From an uncultured Bacilli bacterium (lineage in GTDB: Bacteria > Bacillota_I > Bacilli_A > RF39 > UBA660), in the NCBI GenBank assembly GCA_934096985.1, contig CAKONC010000003.1:1-64000 (forward strand): a stretch of DNA of 64,000 nucleotides, in the 5' to 3' direction. Of this stretch, positions 9,187 through 18,008 are shown one piece after another. The notes beneath the pieces were generated by a model, which saw nothing but the letters and a program-made list of their open reading frames with translations, did no database searches and was not told the origin of the DNA. The position numbers were made by a program, and so were the translations under genes. Position 1 is the stretch's first letter. The number at the start of each line of letters is the position of its first letter.

Positions 9187-10598
9187 AAATTTTCAAGAGT
9201 TTTTTCTTTTCCAAGTAGATAAATACAAGCATCTAATTCAGGTCCATGCATAAATCCGCTTGCTTTAATCCTAAGAGGCATATATAAAAGTTTGCCTTTT
9301 ACATTTAAGCTATTTTTGGTGTTTTCAATAGCAATATTAATATTATCAGTTGTAAAATCTTCGATAGCTTCGATTTCTCTTGCAAATGTATCAATAACTA
9401 CTGGAATAATTTCATCACTTTCTAAAAATGCTTTACATTCATCATCTAATTCATATCCTTCGAAAAAGAAATTTTTAATTACATCATTAATCATTTCTCC
9501 ACAGTTTATATGAGTTTTATATGTTAATAATAGCTTTCTTACCCACTCTTCAGATTTATTAGAAATATCAAATTTAATAAATGGCTTTATCCATTCTAGA
9601 TATCTTTCATCATCCATTTCTTTAATATAATGAGCATTAAACCACTCTAGTTTTTTTATGTCATAGCATCCCGGAGCTGAAGATATTCTTGTTATATCAA
9701 AATTTTCCTCAAGTTCTTTTAGAGTAAATATTTCCTTATTATCTTTTGGAGCCCAACCAATTAAGGCAATATAATTAATAATTGCTTCGGGTAAAAAGCC
9801 ACGATTAATAAGGTCCATTAAATTATCATCTTTATTTCTCTTACTAATTTTTGTGCCATCTGCTTTAATTACTAAAGGTTGATGAATGTATATTGGACTT
9901 TCCCAACCAAGAGCTTTATATAAAAGCAAATATTTTGGTGTGCTAGATAAATATTCATTACCTCTATTAACATGACTTATTTCCATTAAATGATCATCAA
10001 TTACATTGGCAAAGTTATATGTAGGAAAGCCATCACTTTTGATAAGAATTTGGTCCTCTAAAGTAGAATTATCAACTTTTATTTCTCCATAAACAGTATC
10101 AATGTATGAAGTTACTCCTACTTTTGGCATCTTTTGACGAATAACATATTTTTCACCACTTGCAATTCTTTGTTTAGCTTCCTCTAAAGGAATATGTGAG
10201 CAATGTCCATCATAAGTAAACGGAACTTTTCTTGCACTAGCAATTTCTCTTAGTTTATTAAGTCTTTCTTCATCACAAAAACAATAATAAGCATCACCTT
10301 GTTCAACAAGTTTTTCTGCATACTTTTTATAAATATCTAATCTTTCACTTTGATAATAAGGGCCAAAATCTCCGCCTACTCCAGCGCCTTCATCAGGTTT
10401 TAAACCCATCATATTAAGCGTATTTAAAATGAATTCTACTGCTCCTTCAACTTTTCTTTCTTGATCAGTATCCTCAATTCTTAAAATAAATTCTCCACCC
10501 ATACTTTTTGCAGTTAAATAAGCAAATAAGGCACTTCTTAAATTACCTATGTGCATATATCCTGTAGGGGAAGGAGCAAATCTAGTTCTAACTTTCAT
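9177..10598 (-). CDS. gltX: Glutamyl-tRNA synthetase
   Basis: A 473-residue class I synthetase for Glu. The HIGH-type motif is in RFAPSPTGYMHIGNLRSALFAYL and the KMSKS-type motif is GTKISKRNKDD. FILRIEDTDQER is the GlxRS signature. In bacteria lacking GlnRS this enzyme often also charges tRNA-Gln for later amidation; nothing here decides that. RBS AGGAGG. Preceded by trxB with an 8-bp gap, so lgt, trxB and gltX probably form one transcript. Confidence 0.98.
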   Translation of the reverse strand: MKVRTRFAPSPTGYMHIGNLRSALFAYLTAKSMGGEFILRIEDTDQERKVEGAVEFILNTLNMMGLKPDEGAGVGGDFGPYYQSERLDIYKKYAEKLVEQGDAYYCFCDEERLNKLREIASARKVPFTYDGHCSHIPLEEAKQRIASGEKYVIRQKMPKVGVTSYIDTVYGEIKVDNSTLEDQILIKSDGFPTYNFANVIDDHLMEISHVNRGNEYLSSTPKYLLLYKALGWESPIYIHQPLVIKADGTKISKRNKDDNLMDLINRGFLPEAIINYIALIGWAPKDNKEIFTLKELEENFDITRISSAPGCYDIKKLEWFNAHYIKEMDDERYLEWIKPFIKFDISNKSEEWVRKLLLTYKTHINCGEMINDVIKNFFFEGYELDDECKAFLESDEIIPVVIDTFAREIEAIEDFTTDNINIAIENTKNSLNVKGKLLYMPLRIKASGFMHGPELDACIYLLGKEKTLENLRR

Positions 10599-10606
10599 AC
10601 TACCTC

Positions 10607-11497
10607 CTAAAAATCATTTTTTTCTATATTTGAAACTGCTATACAACCATCACTTGCGGCTGTAACTAATTGATAAACACCCTTTTTTATACAATCACCA
10701 ATTGCATAAAGTCCATCAATTTCAGTTTCAAAATTTTCATCTACTATAATATCACCATTTATATTAGTTATGTCAAGACTTTTAAACATATCTGTATCTG
10801 GTCTATAACCAATATAAATAAATATACCTTTAACATTAATAACATTTCCGTTATCAAGTAAAACACTATTAATCTTACCATTTTCTTCATTAATTTTTTC
10901 TACATTTACTCCACCAATAATTTCAATATTATTAGTATTTTTTACATTTTCTACTAAAGCATCATCACCTTTAAATTTATTCCCACGATGAAGTAAATAG
11001 ACTTTTTTTGCAAGTTTTGCTAAATAAAGACTTTCCTGAAGTGCCGAATTACCTGAGCCAACTACTGCAATATCTTCACCTTTATATAAAAAACCGTCAC
11101 ATGTAGCACATGTGCTAATTCCTCTTCCTAAATAGTCTTTTTCATTATCAAGTCCTAAATATTTTGGAACTCTACCAGTAGCAACAATAATATTTTTTGC
11201 TTGATAATTACCATTTTTTGTAGTTACCATTTTAATATCACCACTTGCATCAACACTTATTACTTCTTCCATTTTAAATGGTATTTCTAATTTTTTAACT
11301 TGATTAAATAAATTCATTGCAAGATCTACACCTTTTATTTCTTCATATCCAGGATAATTAGAAATTTTTTCAATCTTTGTAAGCGTTCCTCCAGGAGTAG
11401 ACTTTTCAAACATTAAAACGTTTAACCCCGCTCTTTTAGCGTAAATACCTGCAGTTATACCACCAATACCCATACCTATAATTATTACATCATACAT
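10607..11497 (-). CDS. trxB: Thioredoxin-disulfide reductase
   Basis: A 296-residue FAD/NAD(P)H flavoprotein of the low-molecular-weight thioredoxin reductase family. FAD-binding GMGIGGITAGIYAKRAG is at the N-terminus, the redox CATC in STCATCDG, the nucleotide-binding GSGNSALQESLYL, and the C-terminal FAD motif LYAIGDC. It is about 20 residues shorter than typical TrxB but no motif is missing. RBS AAGGGGA. It lies 15 bp after lgt in the same direction. Related ferredoxin-NADP reductases are less likely because the CATC motif is intact. Confidence 0.95.
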   Translation of the reverse strand: MYDVIIIGMGIGGITAGIYAKRAGLNVLMFEKSTPGGTLTKIEKISNYPGYEEIKGVDLAMNLFNQVKKLEIPFKMEEVISVDASGDIKMVTTKNGNYQAKNIIVATGRVPKYLGLDNEKDYLGRGISTCATCDGFLYKGEDIAVVGSGNSALQESLYLAKLAKKVYLLHRGNKFKGDDALVENVKNTNNIEIIGGVNVEKINEENGKINSVLLDNGNVINVKGIFIYIGYRPDTDMFKSLDITNINGDIIVDENFETEIDGLYAIGDCIKKGVYQLVTAASDGCIAVSNIEKNDF

Positions 11498-11512
11498 TTT
11501 ACTATCCCCTTT

Positions 11513-12325
11513 CTAAAATTTTATATCATTTTTATAAACATTATTATATAAATCTTCGAATTTTGATTTTCTTGATATCATCATTATCATAATTAGGCCT
11601 GTCAAAAATAATAATATTGATACAATTTGAGCCACTTTAAAGCCTCCAAGTATTAATGAATCAGTGCGCATGCTTTCAATAAAAAATCTTATTACAGAAT
11701 AATACATTAAATAAAGTGCTGTTTGCATACCTATCTTAATATATTTTCCTCTTCTTACAATTAAAATAATTATAAAACCAACTAAACAAAAAATTGATTC
11801 ATATAAAAATGTTGGTTCATAATATATACCTGAAATATTCATTCCTTTAATAATAAACTCTGGAATATGTAATGATTTTAAATGTGCCAAACTAGTGACT
11901 GCTCCGTGAGCTTCACCATTAAAAAAGTTTCCCCATCTTCCAAATGCTTGTGCAAGTAAAAGAGGCGCTATACATAAATCTGTAATTCTTAAAAATTGCA
12001 TTTTATATTTTTTACAATAAAGAGCAATTGTTATAACTCCTGCAATTATGCCTCCATGAATTGCAAGACCACCTTCCCAAATTTTAAATATACTAAAAAT
12101 ATCATTTTTATAAAGGTTAAAATTAAATATTACATAATAAATTCTTGCTCCAAGAATGCCGATAATAATTGCCCAAAAAGCTAAATTAAACAAAAAATCT
12201 TTATTAATATTAAATCTTTGTCCTTCCTTTTCAAGCATACGAATACCGATAATCACTCCAATTAAAATTAAAAGTGAATACCATCTTATACCAAAATTAC
12301 CTATTTTATAAACATATGGATTCAT
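11513..12325 (-). CDS. lgt: Prolipoprotein diacylglyceryl transferase
   Basis: A 270-residue polytopic membrane enzyme that moves diacylglycerol from phosphatidylglycerol to the lipobox Cys of prolipoproteins. The Lgt signature RWGNFFNGEAHG and the N-terminal IRWYSLLILIGVIIGI are present, with about seven hydrophobic segments. The start is fixed by the family-typical N-terminus MNPYVYKIGNFGIRWYS. No ribosome binding site precedes it. Instead an extended -10 element lies 7 bases upstream, so the mRNA is probably leaderless. Confidence 0.97.
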   Translation of the reverse strand: MNPYVYKIGNFGIRWYSLLILIGVIIGIRMLEKEGQRFNINKDFLFNLAFWAIIIGILGARIYYVIFNFNLYKNDIFSIFKIWEGGLAIHGGIIAGVITIALYCKKYKMQFLRITDLCIAPLLLAQAFGRWGNFFNGEAHGAVTSLAHLKSLHIPEFIIKGMNISGIYYEPTFLYESIFCLVGFIIILIVRRGKYIKIGMQTALYLMYYSVIRFFIESMRTDSLILGGFKVAQIVSILLFLTGLIMIMMISRKSKFEDLYNNVYKNDIKF

Positions 12326-12332
12326 ACTAAAT

Positions 12333-12341
12333 ATTATAGCA
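12333..12341 (-). promoter_or_regulatory. Extended -10 promoter giving a leaderless lgt mRNA
   Basis: Minus-strand TGCTATAAT with only seven bases between the -10 and the lgt ATG. The expected start of transcription therefore falls on or next to the A of ATG. There is no clear -35 hexamer. Confidence 0.6.
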
Positions 12342-12362
12342 AAAAATAAGAAAAAAATATAT

Positions 12363-12387
12363 AAAAAAAAGAAAACGTTTATTTTCT
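12363..12387 (-). terminator. Terminator of uvrA
   Basis: Minus-strand arms AGAAAA/TTTTCT followed by eight T, overlapping the uvrA stop. Confidence 0.75.
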
Positions 12388-15186
12388 TTTTAAAATTTCT
12401 TTTAGATAAAAACCAGTATATGAACCCTTTACTTTAGAAACTTCTTCAGGAGTGCCAGCGCAAACGATTTTTCCACCACCATCTCCCCCTTCAGGACCTA
12501 AATCAATTATATAATCTGCTACCTTGATAACATCTAAATTATGTTCAATAACGACAACTGTATCACCATTATCTACAATATTATTAAGAATCTCTAAAAG
12601 TTTTTTAATATCATCAGTATGAAGTCCGGTTGTAGGTTCATCAAGTATAAATATACTCTTTCCCGTGGCCTTTTTTTGTAATTCTTTAGAAAGTTTAACT
12701 CTTCCTGCCTCTCCTCCAGAAAGTGTTGGAGCACTTTGGCCGAGTTTAATATATGAAAGTCCTACATCATTTAGTACTTTTAATTTATTATATATTTTAG
12801 GAACATTTTCAAAGAATGTTAAAGCCTCACTAACACGCATATCTAAAACATCTGCAATATTTTTTCCTTTATATGTAATACTTAAAGTTTCTTTATTGTA
12901 TCTTTTTCCATGACAAACATCACAAGTTACATAAACATCCGGTAGAAAATGCATTTCAATCTTTTTAACACCATCACCATAACATGCCTCACATCTTCCA
13001 CCTTTTACATTAAATGAAAATTTTCCTTTATCATAACCTTTGATTTTAGCCTCTTTAGTATTTGTAAATAAATCTCTAATATCATCAAAAACACCTACAT
13101 ATGTTGAAGGATTACTTCTTGGAGTTCTTCCTATGGCGTCTTGTGTAATCATTACAACTTTATCAATATTTTCCATACCTTCGATTTTTTTGCATTCTCC
13201 AGGAATAACTTTTGATTTATATACATAACTCTGAAGATTTTTATAAAGTATTTCATTTACTAAAGTACTTTTTCCACTACCAGATACACCAGTTACACAG
13301 ACAAATTTTCCAAGCGGTATTTGAACATCGATATTTTTTAAATTATTTTCTTTTGCACCTATAATATTTAAAAATTTACCATTACCTTCTCTTCTTTTCT
13401 TAGGTACCTCAATTTTCAAAGTACCATTTAAATATTTACCAGTTAAACTATTTGGATTTTTCATAACTTCTTCGGGAGTACCAAAGGCTACAACATTACC
13501 ACCATTTTCACCAGCTCCTGGGCCAATATCTACTAAAAAATCACATTGTCTCATTGTATCTTCATCATGCTCAACTACTACTAAGGTATTACCTAAATCA
13601 CGCATTTCTTTTAAACTATCAATAAGTCTTTGATTATCCCTTTGATGAAGTCCTATTGAAGGCTCATCTAAAACATATAAAACGCCAGAAAGTTTACTAC
13701 CAATTTGTGTTGCAAGCCTAATTCTTTGTGCTTCACCACCTGATAAAGTTTCAGCACTTCTATTTAAAGTTAAATAATTTAAACCAACATTTTCTAAGAA
13801 TGATAATCTATTAATTATTTCTTTTAAAATTAAACTACTAATATTTTTTTCTTCATCAGATAAAGTTAAATCCAATAAAAATTTTTTTAATTTAGTAAGG
13901 TTCATTGCGGTTAAATCATAAATATTTTTTTTATTTATATAAATAGATAAAATTTCTTTTTTAAGCCTTGTTCCCTTACATTTTTCACAAGTACTTTCTA
14001 CCATATAATTAGAAAGCCAGTCTCTAATCCAGCCAGCAGTTGTTTCGACATATCTTCTTTGTAATAAATTTACAACACCTTCATAATAATCTGTTACGTA
14101 TCTAACATTGCCAGTTTTAGATTCATATTTAAAATCTATTTTCTCTTTTGTACCATAAAAAATTATATCAAGTTTTGCTCTAGAAAGATTTTTAACTGGA
14201 GTATCCATATCAATGCTATATTTTTCACAAACTTGTTTTAAAGCACTAAAATATAAATTATTTTCATTATTTATTGGAAGTAATGCACCATGGTTTAAAG
14301 TTTTATCTTTATCTGGCATTATTAAGTCTTCACTGATTTTTAATTTTGTACCAATACCTTTACATTCATCACAAGCGCCATACGGAGAGTTAAAAGAGAA
14401 AATTCGTGGCTCTAATTCTGGAATTGAATAATTACATTTTGTACAAGCGTATTTTTCACTCATAACAATTTCTTCATCATCTATAATAAATACAACTTTG
14501 CCATTTGCCATATTACATGATGCTTCAATATCTTCGAAAATTCTACTTCTTTCTTCATCACTTATGGTTAACTTATCAACGACTATATCAATATTATCCT
14601 TAATATTTTTTTCTAAAGTAATTTCATCATCAACGTTATAATACGCACCATTTACTCTAAGTTTTGTGTAACCACTTTTTTTAGCTTCTTCAATTTCTTC
14701 TTCATGTCTTCCTTTTTCACCATGAACTACCGGAGATAAAATTTGAACTTTTTTACCTTCATATTCCATTATTTTATTAGTCATTTCTTCTATAGATTGA
14801 CTTTTTATAGGAATTTTATGAGTTGGACAATAAGGCACACCAATTCTTGCAAAAAGTAATCGTAAATAATCATATATTTCAGTAATTGTTCCTACTGTAG
14901 AACGAGGATTTTTATTTGTTGATTTTTGATCAATACTTATTGAGGGAGAAAGTCCTTCAATTGAATCAACATCAGGTTTATCCATATTACCAATAAATTG
15001 GCGCGCATAAGCAGATAAACTTTCAACATATCTTCTTTGACCTTCCGCAAAAATAGTATCAAAAGCTAGGCTACTTTTTCCACTACCAGAAACACCAGTC
15101 ATAACTATTAATTTATTTTTAGGAAGAGTTAAATCTATATTTTTTAAATTATTTTCTCTTGCACCCTTTATAACAATATTATCCAT
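12379..15186 (-). CDS. uvrA: Excinuclease ABC subunit A
   Basis: A 935-residue UvrA, the DNA-damage sensor of nucleotide excision repair with two ABC ATPase modules. Walker A GVSGSGKSSLAFD is at the N-terminus and GVSGSGKSTLVNEI in the second half. The signatures are LSGGEAQRIRLA and LSGGEAGRVKLS. Zinc modules are visible as CTKC...CDEC and CEAC...CDVC. I set the start at the ATG at 15186, 8 bp after GGAGG; the frame also opens at a TTG five codons earlier, but that codon overlaps the ribosome site. Monocistronic, between its own promoter and terminator. Confidence 0.98.
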   Translation of the reverse strand: MDNIVIKGARENNLKNIDLTLPKNKLIVMTGVSGSGKSSLAFDTIFAEGQRRYVESLSAYARQFIGNMDKPDVDSIEGLSPSISIDQKSTNKNPRSTVGTITEIYDYLRLLFARIGVPYCPTHKIPIKSQSIEEMTNKIMEYEGKKVQILSPVVHGEKGRHEEEIEEAKKSGYTKLRVNGAYYNVDDEITLEKNIKDNIDIVVDKLTISDEERSRIFEDIEASCNMANGKVVFIIDDEEIVMSEKYACTKCNYSIPELEPRIFSFNSPYGACDECKGIGTKLKISEDLIMPDKDKTLNHGALLPINNENNLYFSALKQVCEKYSIDMDTPVKNLSRAKLDIIFYGTKEKIDFKYESKTGNVRYVTDYYEGVVNLLQRRYVETTAGWIRDWLSNYMVESTCEKCKGTRLKKEILSIYINKKNIYDLTAMNLTKLKKFLLDLTLSDEEKNISSLILKEIINRLSFLENVGLNYLTLNRSAETLSGGEAQRIRLATQIGSKLSGVLYVLDEPSIGLHQRDNQRLIDSLKEMRDLGNTLVVVEHDEDTMRQCDFLVDIGPGAGENGGNVVAFGTPEEVMKNPNSLTGKYLNGTLKIEVPKKRREGNGKFLNIIGAKENNLKNIDVQIPLGKFVCVTGVSGSGKSTLVNEILYKNLQSYVYKSKVIPGECKKIEGMENIDKVVMITQDAIGRTPRSNPSTYVGVFDDIRDLFTNTKEAKIKGYDKGKFSFNVKGGRCEACYGDGVKKIEMHFLPDVYVTCDVCHGKRYNKETLSITYKGKNIADVLDMRVSEALTFFENVPKIYNKLKVLNDVGLSYIKLGQSAPTLSGGEAGRVKLSKELQKKATGKSIFILDEPTTGLHTDDIKKLLEILNNIVDNGDTVVVIEHNLDVIKVADYIIDLGPEGGDGGGKIVCAGTPEEVSKVKGSYTGFYLKEILKRK

Positions 15187-15243
15187 ATATACATCCTCCA
15201 AGCTTTATTATTTTACCACAAAATTAAAATTTTTTGCATATTT

Positions 15244-15272
15244 ACTATAACATATTTTCTTTCATAAATCAA
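15244..15272 (-). promoter_or_regulatory. Promoter of uvrA
   Basis: Minus strand TTGATT, 17 bp, TATAGT. An imperfect Bacillus-type LexA (DinR) box, CGAAC-4 nt-GTATT, lies just upstream at 15273-15286 and touches the -35. The right half is poor, so SOS control is only a possibility. Confidence 0.55.
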
Positions 15273-15294
15273 ATACAATTGTTCGTATTAAAAA

Positions 15295-15327
15295 GTAAAA
15301 AAAATAATGGTTAGTTTCCATTATCCA
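15295..15327 (-). terminator. Terminator of the first VirB2-like gene
   Basis: Minus strand ATAATGG...CCATTAT with eight T; the hairpin includes the stop codon of the gene. Confidence 0.85.
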
Positions 15328-15685
15328 TATTATATTTTTCAACTCTTTTAATACATTTTGAGCTTTTTGGTTTTGTAAAGCATTCCATACAAACATCGTA
15401 ATCACTTTTTACAGCATCAAATCCAGTTATCAAAGGATATATTCCATTCATTATACTAGGTAAAAAGAATATTACTACAGCAATAATAAACTTATTTATT
15501 AGTGATCTAATACCTTTCTTTATTTCTTTATCATCATCGGAAACAACTGCTTTTCCCAATGTTAAAATACCTAAAACAATTAATACTATTGGAAGCAAAA
15601 TTTTAACAATTATAAGTATGTATCCTAAATTTTGCCATATAGTAATTGTATTTTGGCAAAACCCATTTTCAGTTCCAAGTCCCAT
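15311..15685 (-). CDS. Small two-helix membrane protein, TrbC/VirB2-like topology (paralogue 1)
   Basis: A 124-residue protein not assigned by motif to a known enzyme. An N-terminal FCQNTITIWQ segment precedes a long hydrophobic helix (about 20-46), an acidic/basic loop VVSDDDKEIKKG, a second helix (about 68-92) and a Cys-containing tail (CMECF...SKC). The layout resembles TrbC/VirB2 pilins of conjugation systems. It is clearly paralogous to the next gene (shared GKAV..DDDKEIK and KFI.AVVIFFLP). RBS GGGGAG. It sits beside the Tad pilus genes but has its own terminator. It could be a minor pilus subunit or an unrelated membrane protein. Confidence 0.8.
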   Translation of the reverse strand: MGLGTENGFCQNTITIWQNLGYILIIVKILLPIVLIVLGILTLGKAVVSDDDKEIKKGIRSLINKFIIAVVIFFLPSIMNGIYPLITGFDAVKSDYDVCMECFTKPKSSKCIKRVEKYNMDNGN

Positions 15686-15749
15686 ACAAATCTCCCCTTC
15701 ATTAAAAATATATCATTAACTATATCATATATTCATAAAAAATACAAAT

Positions 15750-15777
15750 AAAAAACCATCATCACTTAAGATAATGG
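15750..15777 (-). terminator. Terminator of the second VirB2-like gene
   Basis: Minus strand CCATTATC...GATGATGG (one G-U pair) followed by six T. Confidence 0.75.
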
Positions 15778-15784
15778 CTAATTA

Positions 15785-16162
15785 TTAATTTCCTCCAGAT
15801 ACAGGACATTTAGATTGTGGACTGCCAATACATTCAATACAAACCATGTAATCAGGTTTAACGTCATTAAATCCATTTACTAAATTAAAACATGCAGTAA
15901 CGATATTTGGTAAAAAGAATATTACAACTGCAGCAATAAACTTAGTTATTAATCTATTAACTTGAGTTTTAATTTCCTTATCATCATCTGCAAGAACTGC
16001 CTTTCCAAGTCCAATAATTCCTAAAACGATTAAAACAACTGGAATAACTATTTTTAAAACTAAAACAATTCTTCCAACAAATTGCCATACGTCAGCTGTT
16101 TGTGAGCAAAATCCGTCAGCACCGCCTAAAGTAGATGGATCAAAATCATCAAATAATCTCAT
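15785..16162 (-). CDS. Small two-helix membrane protein, TrbC/VirB2-like topology (paralogue 2)
   Basis: A 125-residue paralogue of the protein at 15311-15685 with the same plan: FCSQTADVWQ, TM helix, LADDDKEIKT loop, TM helix AAVVIFFLPNIV, and a tail with CIEC and SKC. The start is the ATG at 16162, 8 bp behind AAAGGAG; an upstream in-frame TTG lies inside the ribosome site region. All four Cys positions are conserved with the paralogue, suggesting extracytoplasmic disulfides. The function is unknown. It has its own promoter and terminator. Confidence 0.8.
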   Translation of the reverse strand: MRLFDDFDPSTLGGADGFCSQTADVWQFVGRIVLVLKIVIPVVLIVLGIIGLGKAVLADDDKEIKTQVNRLITKFIAAVVIFFLPNIVTACFNLVNGFNDVKPDYMVCIECIGSPQSKCPVSGGN

Positions 16163-16187
16163 ATACAACTCTCCTTTACATACCTAT

Positions 16188-16216
16188 ATTTTACCTTTTT
16201 TATGTATTTATGTCAA
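16188..16216 (-). promoter_or_regulatory. Promoter of the second VirB2-like gene
   Basis: Minus strand TTGACA, 17 bp, TAAAAT, about 25 bp before the gene start. Confidence 0.7.
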
Positions 16217-16218
16217 TA

Positions 16219-16257
16219 TTTAGTATATTTAGTTTACAATTATCTGAATATACTAAA
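16219..16257. repeat. Perfect 11-bp inverted repeat across the tadZ stop
   Basis: TTTAGTATATT (16219-16229) and AATATACTAAA (16247-16257) are perfect inverted arms around a 17-base loop. There is no U tract after it on the minus strand, so it may be a weak terminator, an mRNA-stabilising hairpin or a protein site. Confidence 0.7.
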
Positions 16258-17238
16258 TCCAAATGATTCTTTATCAGAAATTCTAGTAAAGCCTAACTCT
16301 TTAAGTAATGTATTAATCACTTTATTATCATCAATTTTATCATCAACATTCGGTAAATTAAAAAATACTCGACTACCACTTTCTTTTTCAAAATCATTTA
16401 CATCATTATCATTTAAAACACTACGATTTAAAATGATTTTTTTACCCTTTAATTTTTCAAAAGCTTTATGATCAGTTTTAATTAATTTATTAAGTTGAAT
16501 AAGTCCTGGTTCTATTAAATAAAGAATATCAGTACAATATGAAGTTACATCAGCATTATTCATATCAATTATAATAACTTCTGCATCCTTATTACTTGCA
16601 TCATCTAAATATTTTTCTATATCAAAGCTATTAACATTACTCTTTAAATTATTATCATTAAAATAAACAAAATCACTTTTATCTAGCTCTGCAGCTTTAA
16701 CTTTATACTGCTTTTCTAAATGTTTTTTTAATAAATAAGCTAAAGTTGTTGCTCCAGCATGTTCAGTTACATTTTTAATACCTAAAACTCGTCTTCCAAT
16801 AAAGCCAACACTTTTATCAGCCACTTTATCATTAAGTTTCTTTTCTTCAACAACCATATTCAAATTGTGATAATTTGCAACGTCTTTGTATGTATTTGGA
16901 TTATCTATCAAAAATGGTATAGAATCAACATTTTTTGTAAAATTATAAATACCCATAGATACTAAACTAGATAAATACATTGGTGAATTTACTTTTGGTG
17001 AATCATCTAAAAGTAAAATAACTTTACTCATATCCATTGCAACAGATAAATTTTGAATTGTATTAATATCTTCATAATTTTGAAGTGCAGTAATATCTAA
17101 AATCATTTTATTATAATAAAAGTTTTTAAATTGAGATGCTAAATCATTAACTTCAAAAACTCCATTTAATGTTTTAATAACATCAATGCTTAAACCAGCA
17201 AGTAATGTTTCATTTTTATTTGAAATAATAACGTTCAT
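16240..17238 (-). CDS. TadZ/CpaE-like ATPase of the Tad pilus
   Basis: A 332-residue protein with an N-terminal receiver-like or atypical domain (about 1-140) and a MinD/ParA-like domain. The nucleotide loop is atypical, GIKNVTEHAGATTLAYLL, where TEHAGATT replaces the usual KGGxGKT. VIIIDMNNADVT resembles Walker B. TadZ/CpaE proteins localise the Tad secretion machinery at the membrane. It is the last gene of the cpaB-to-tadZ unit, 14 bp after the TadE-like gene. The loss of the signature lysines suggests altered or absent ATP hydrolysis. Confidence 0.7.
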   Translation of the reverse strand: MNVIISNKNETLLAGLSIDVIKTLNGVFEVNDLASQFKNFYYNKMILDITALQNYEDINTIQNLSVAMDMSKVILLLDDSPKVNSPMYLSSLVSMGIYNFTKNVDSIPFLIDNPNTYKDVANYHNLNMVVEEKKLNDKVADKSVGFIGRRVLGIKNVTEHAGATTLAYLLKKHLEKQYKVKAAELDKSDFVYFNDNNLKSNVNSFDIEKYLDDASNKDAEVIIIDMNNADVTSYCTDILYLIEPGLIQLNKLIKTDHKAFEKLKGKKIILNRSVLNDNDVNDFEKESGSRVFFNLPNVDDKIDDNKVINTLLKELGFTRISDKESFGFSIFR

Positions 17239-17252
17239 AAAAACCTCCTATC

Positions 17253-17762
17253 TTAGCTATATAATAACTTTGTTTCACCAATTGCTCTAAAATTAAATAT
17301 GGCATGTAAAATTGGAATATCCAATTGATAAAAAACATAAACACGATAATAATAACCTTTTAATGTATCCTCAGATTTATTACTATCTATCTTGGCAATA
17401 CAAAAAGAACTTTTTTTACCGCTTAACGTTTTATCACCATTCCTTTGATACCCAACCATATCTACAATAACATTATTTGTATCACTATTAAATGAAATAT
17501 CCTCACAACTTCCTTGCTGACGATAAGAATTACTCTCTAAAGCATCAACAATATTTTGTAAAGTTTCCTGTCCACTACAATTTCCATAAAGGCATTGAGC
17601 ACTAGTGTCAAACTTTCCAGCAGTTTCAATAATTGAAACAATTTGATCCTTAACAGCAAAAGCGTTAGCCTGATTTAAAGTAAGTGACATAACGCCTGCA
17701 AAAATAAGAACCATTACAACAACAATTAAAAATAATTGTATTCCACCTATTCCTTCTCTCAT
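17253..17762 (-). CDS. TadE-like pseudopilin
   Basis: A 169-residue protein with a short N-terminal MREGIGGIQ, a single hydrophobic helix (about 10-28), then an extracytoplasmic domain with Cys in CLYGNCSG, SCED and FCIA. The form matches TadE/TadF minor pilins. It lies 6 bp after the second Flp-like pilin gene and precedes tadZ. The exact family cannot be settled by eye. Confidence 0.6.
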   Translation of the reverse strand: MREGIGGIQLFLIVVVMVLIFAGVMSLTLNQANAFAVKDQIVSIIETAGKFDTSAQCLYGNCSGQETLQNIVDALESNSYRQQGSCEDISFNSDTNNVIVDMVGYQRNGDKTLSGKKSSFCIAKIDSNKSEDTLKGYYYRVYVFYQLDIPILHAIFNFRAIGETKLLYS

Positions 17763-17768
17763 AACTTA

Positions 17769-17990
17769 TTACCCCTTAAATACACATTGAAAGTCTTTTC
17801 CGTCCATCGTACAATTTACCATGCCATTTGCATCAGGATATACTGAACAATTTGCTTTTTCACAGCTAGTTTGTGCAACAAAATTAGTTTTAATTATTGG
17901 CCATATTGTAAAGTAAAAAAAAGCTACGAGAATAGCCACACAAACACATACAACAACTAGATTTGCAAGACTTCCCGTAGCATTTTTCAT
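17769..17990 (-). CDS. Flp-like small pilin (second)
   Basis: A 73-residue protein: MKNATGSLANLVVVCVCVAILVAFFYFTIWPIIK, then a short tail with Cys residues (SCEKANCS, NCTMDGKDFQC). The ATG-SLA/ELS start is shared with the next pilin and could be a type IV prepilin cleavage site after Gly. No prepilin peptidase is in this window. Four Cys in the tail suggest disulfides, unusual for Flp pilins. Tandem arrangement and shared N-terminus support paralogy. Confidence 0.65.
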   Translation of the reverse strand: MKNATGSLANLVVVCVCVAILVAFFYFTIWPIIKTNFVAQTSCEKANCSVYPDANGMVNCTMDGKDFQCVFKG

Positions 17991-18008
17991 TTTACCTTTA
18001 CTCCTTTT

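Noticed and set aside
15181..15201. TTG start of uvrA five codons upstream
   Set aside because: That codon overlaps the GGAGG site that serves the ATG at 15186.
16219..16257. Classical terminator after tadZ
   Set aside because: The hairpin is perfect but lacks a U tract on the minus strand, so it is listed as an inverted repeat only.
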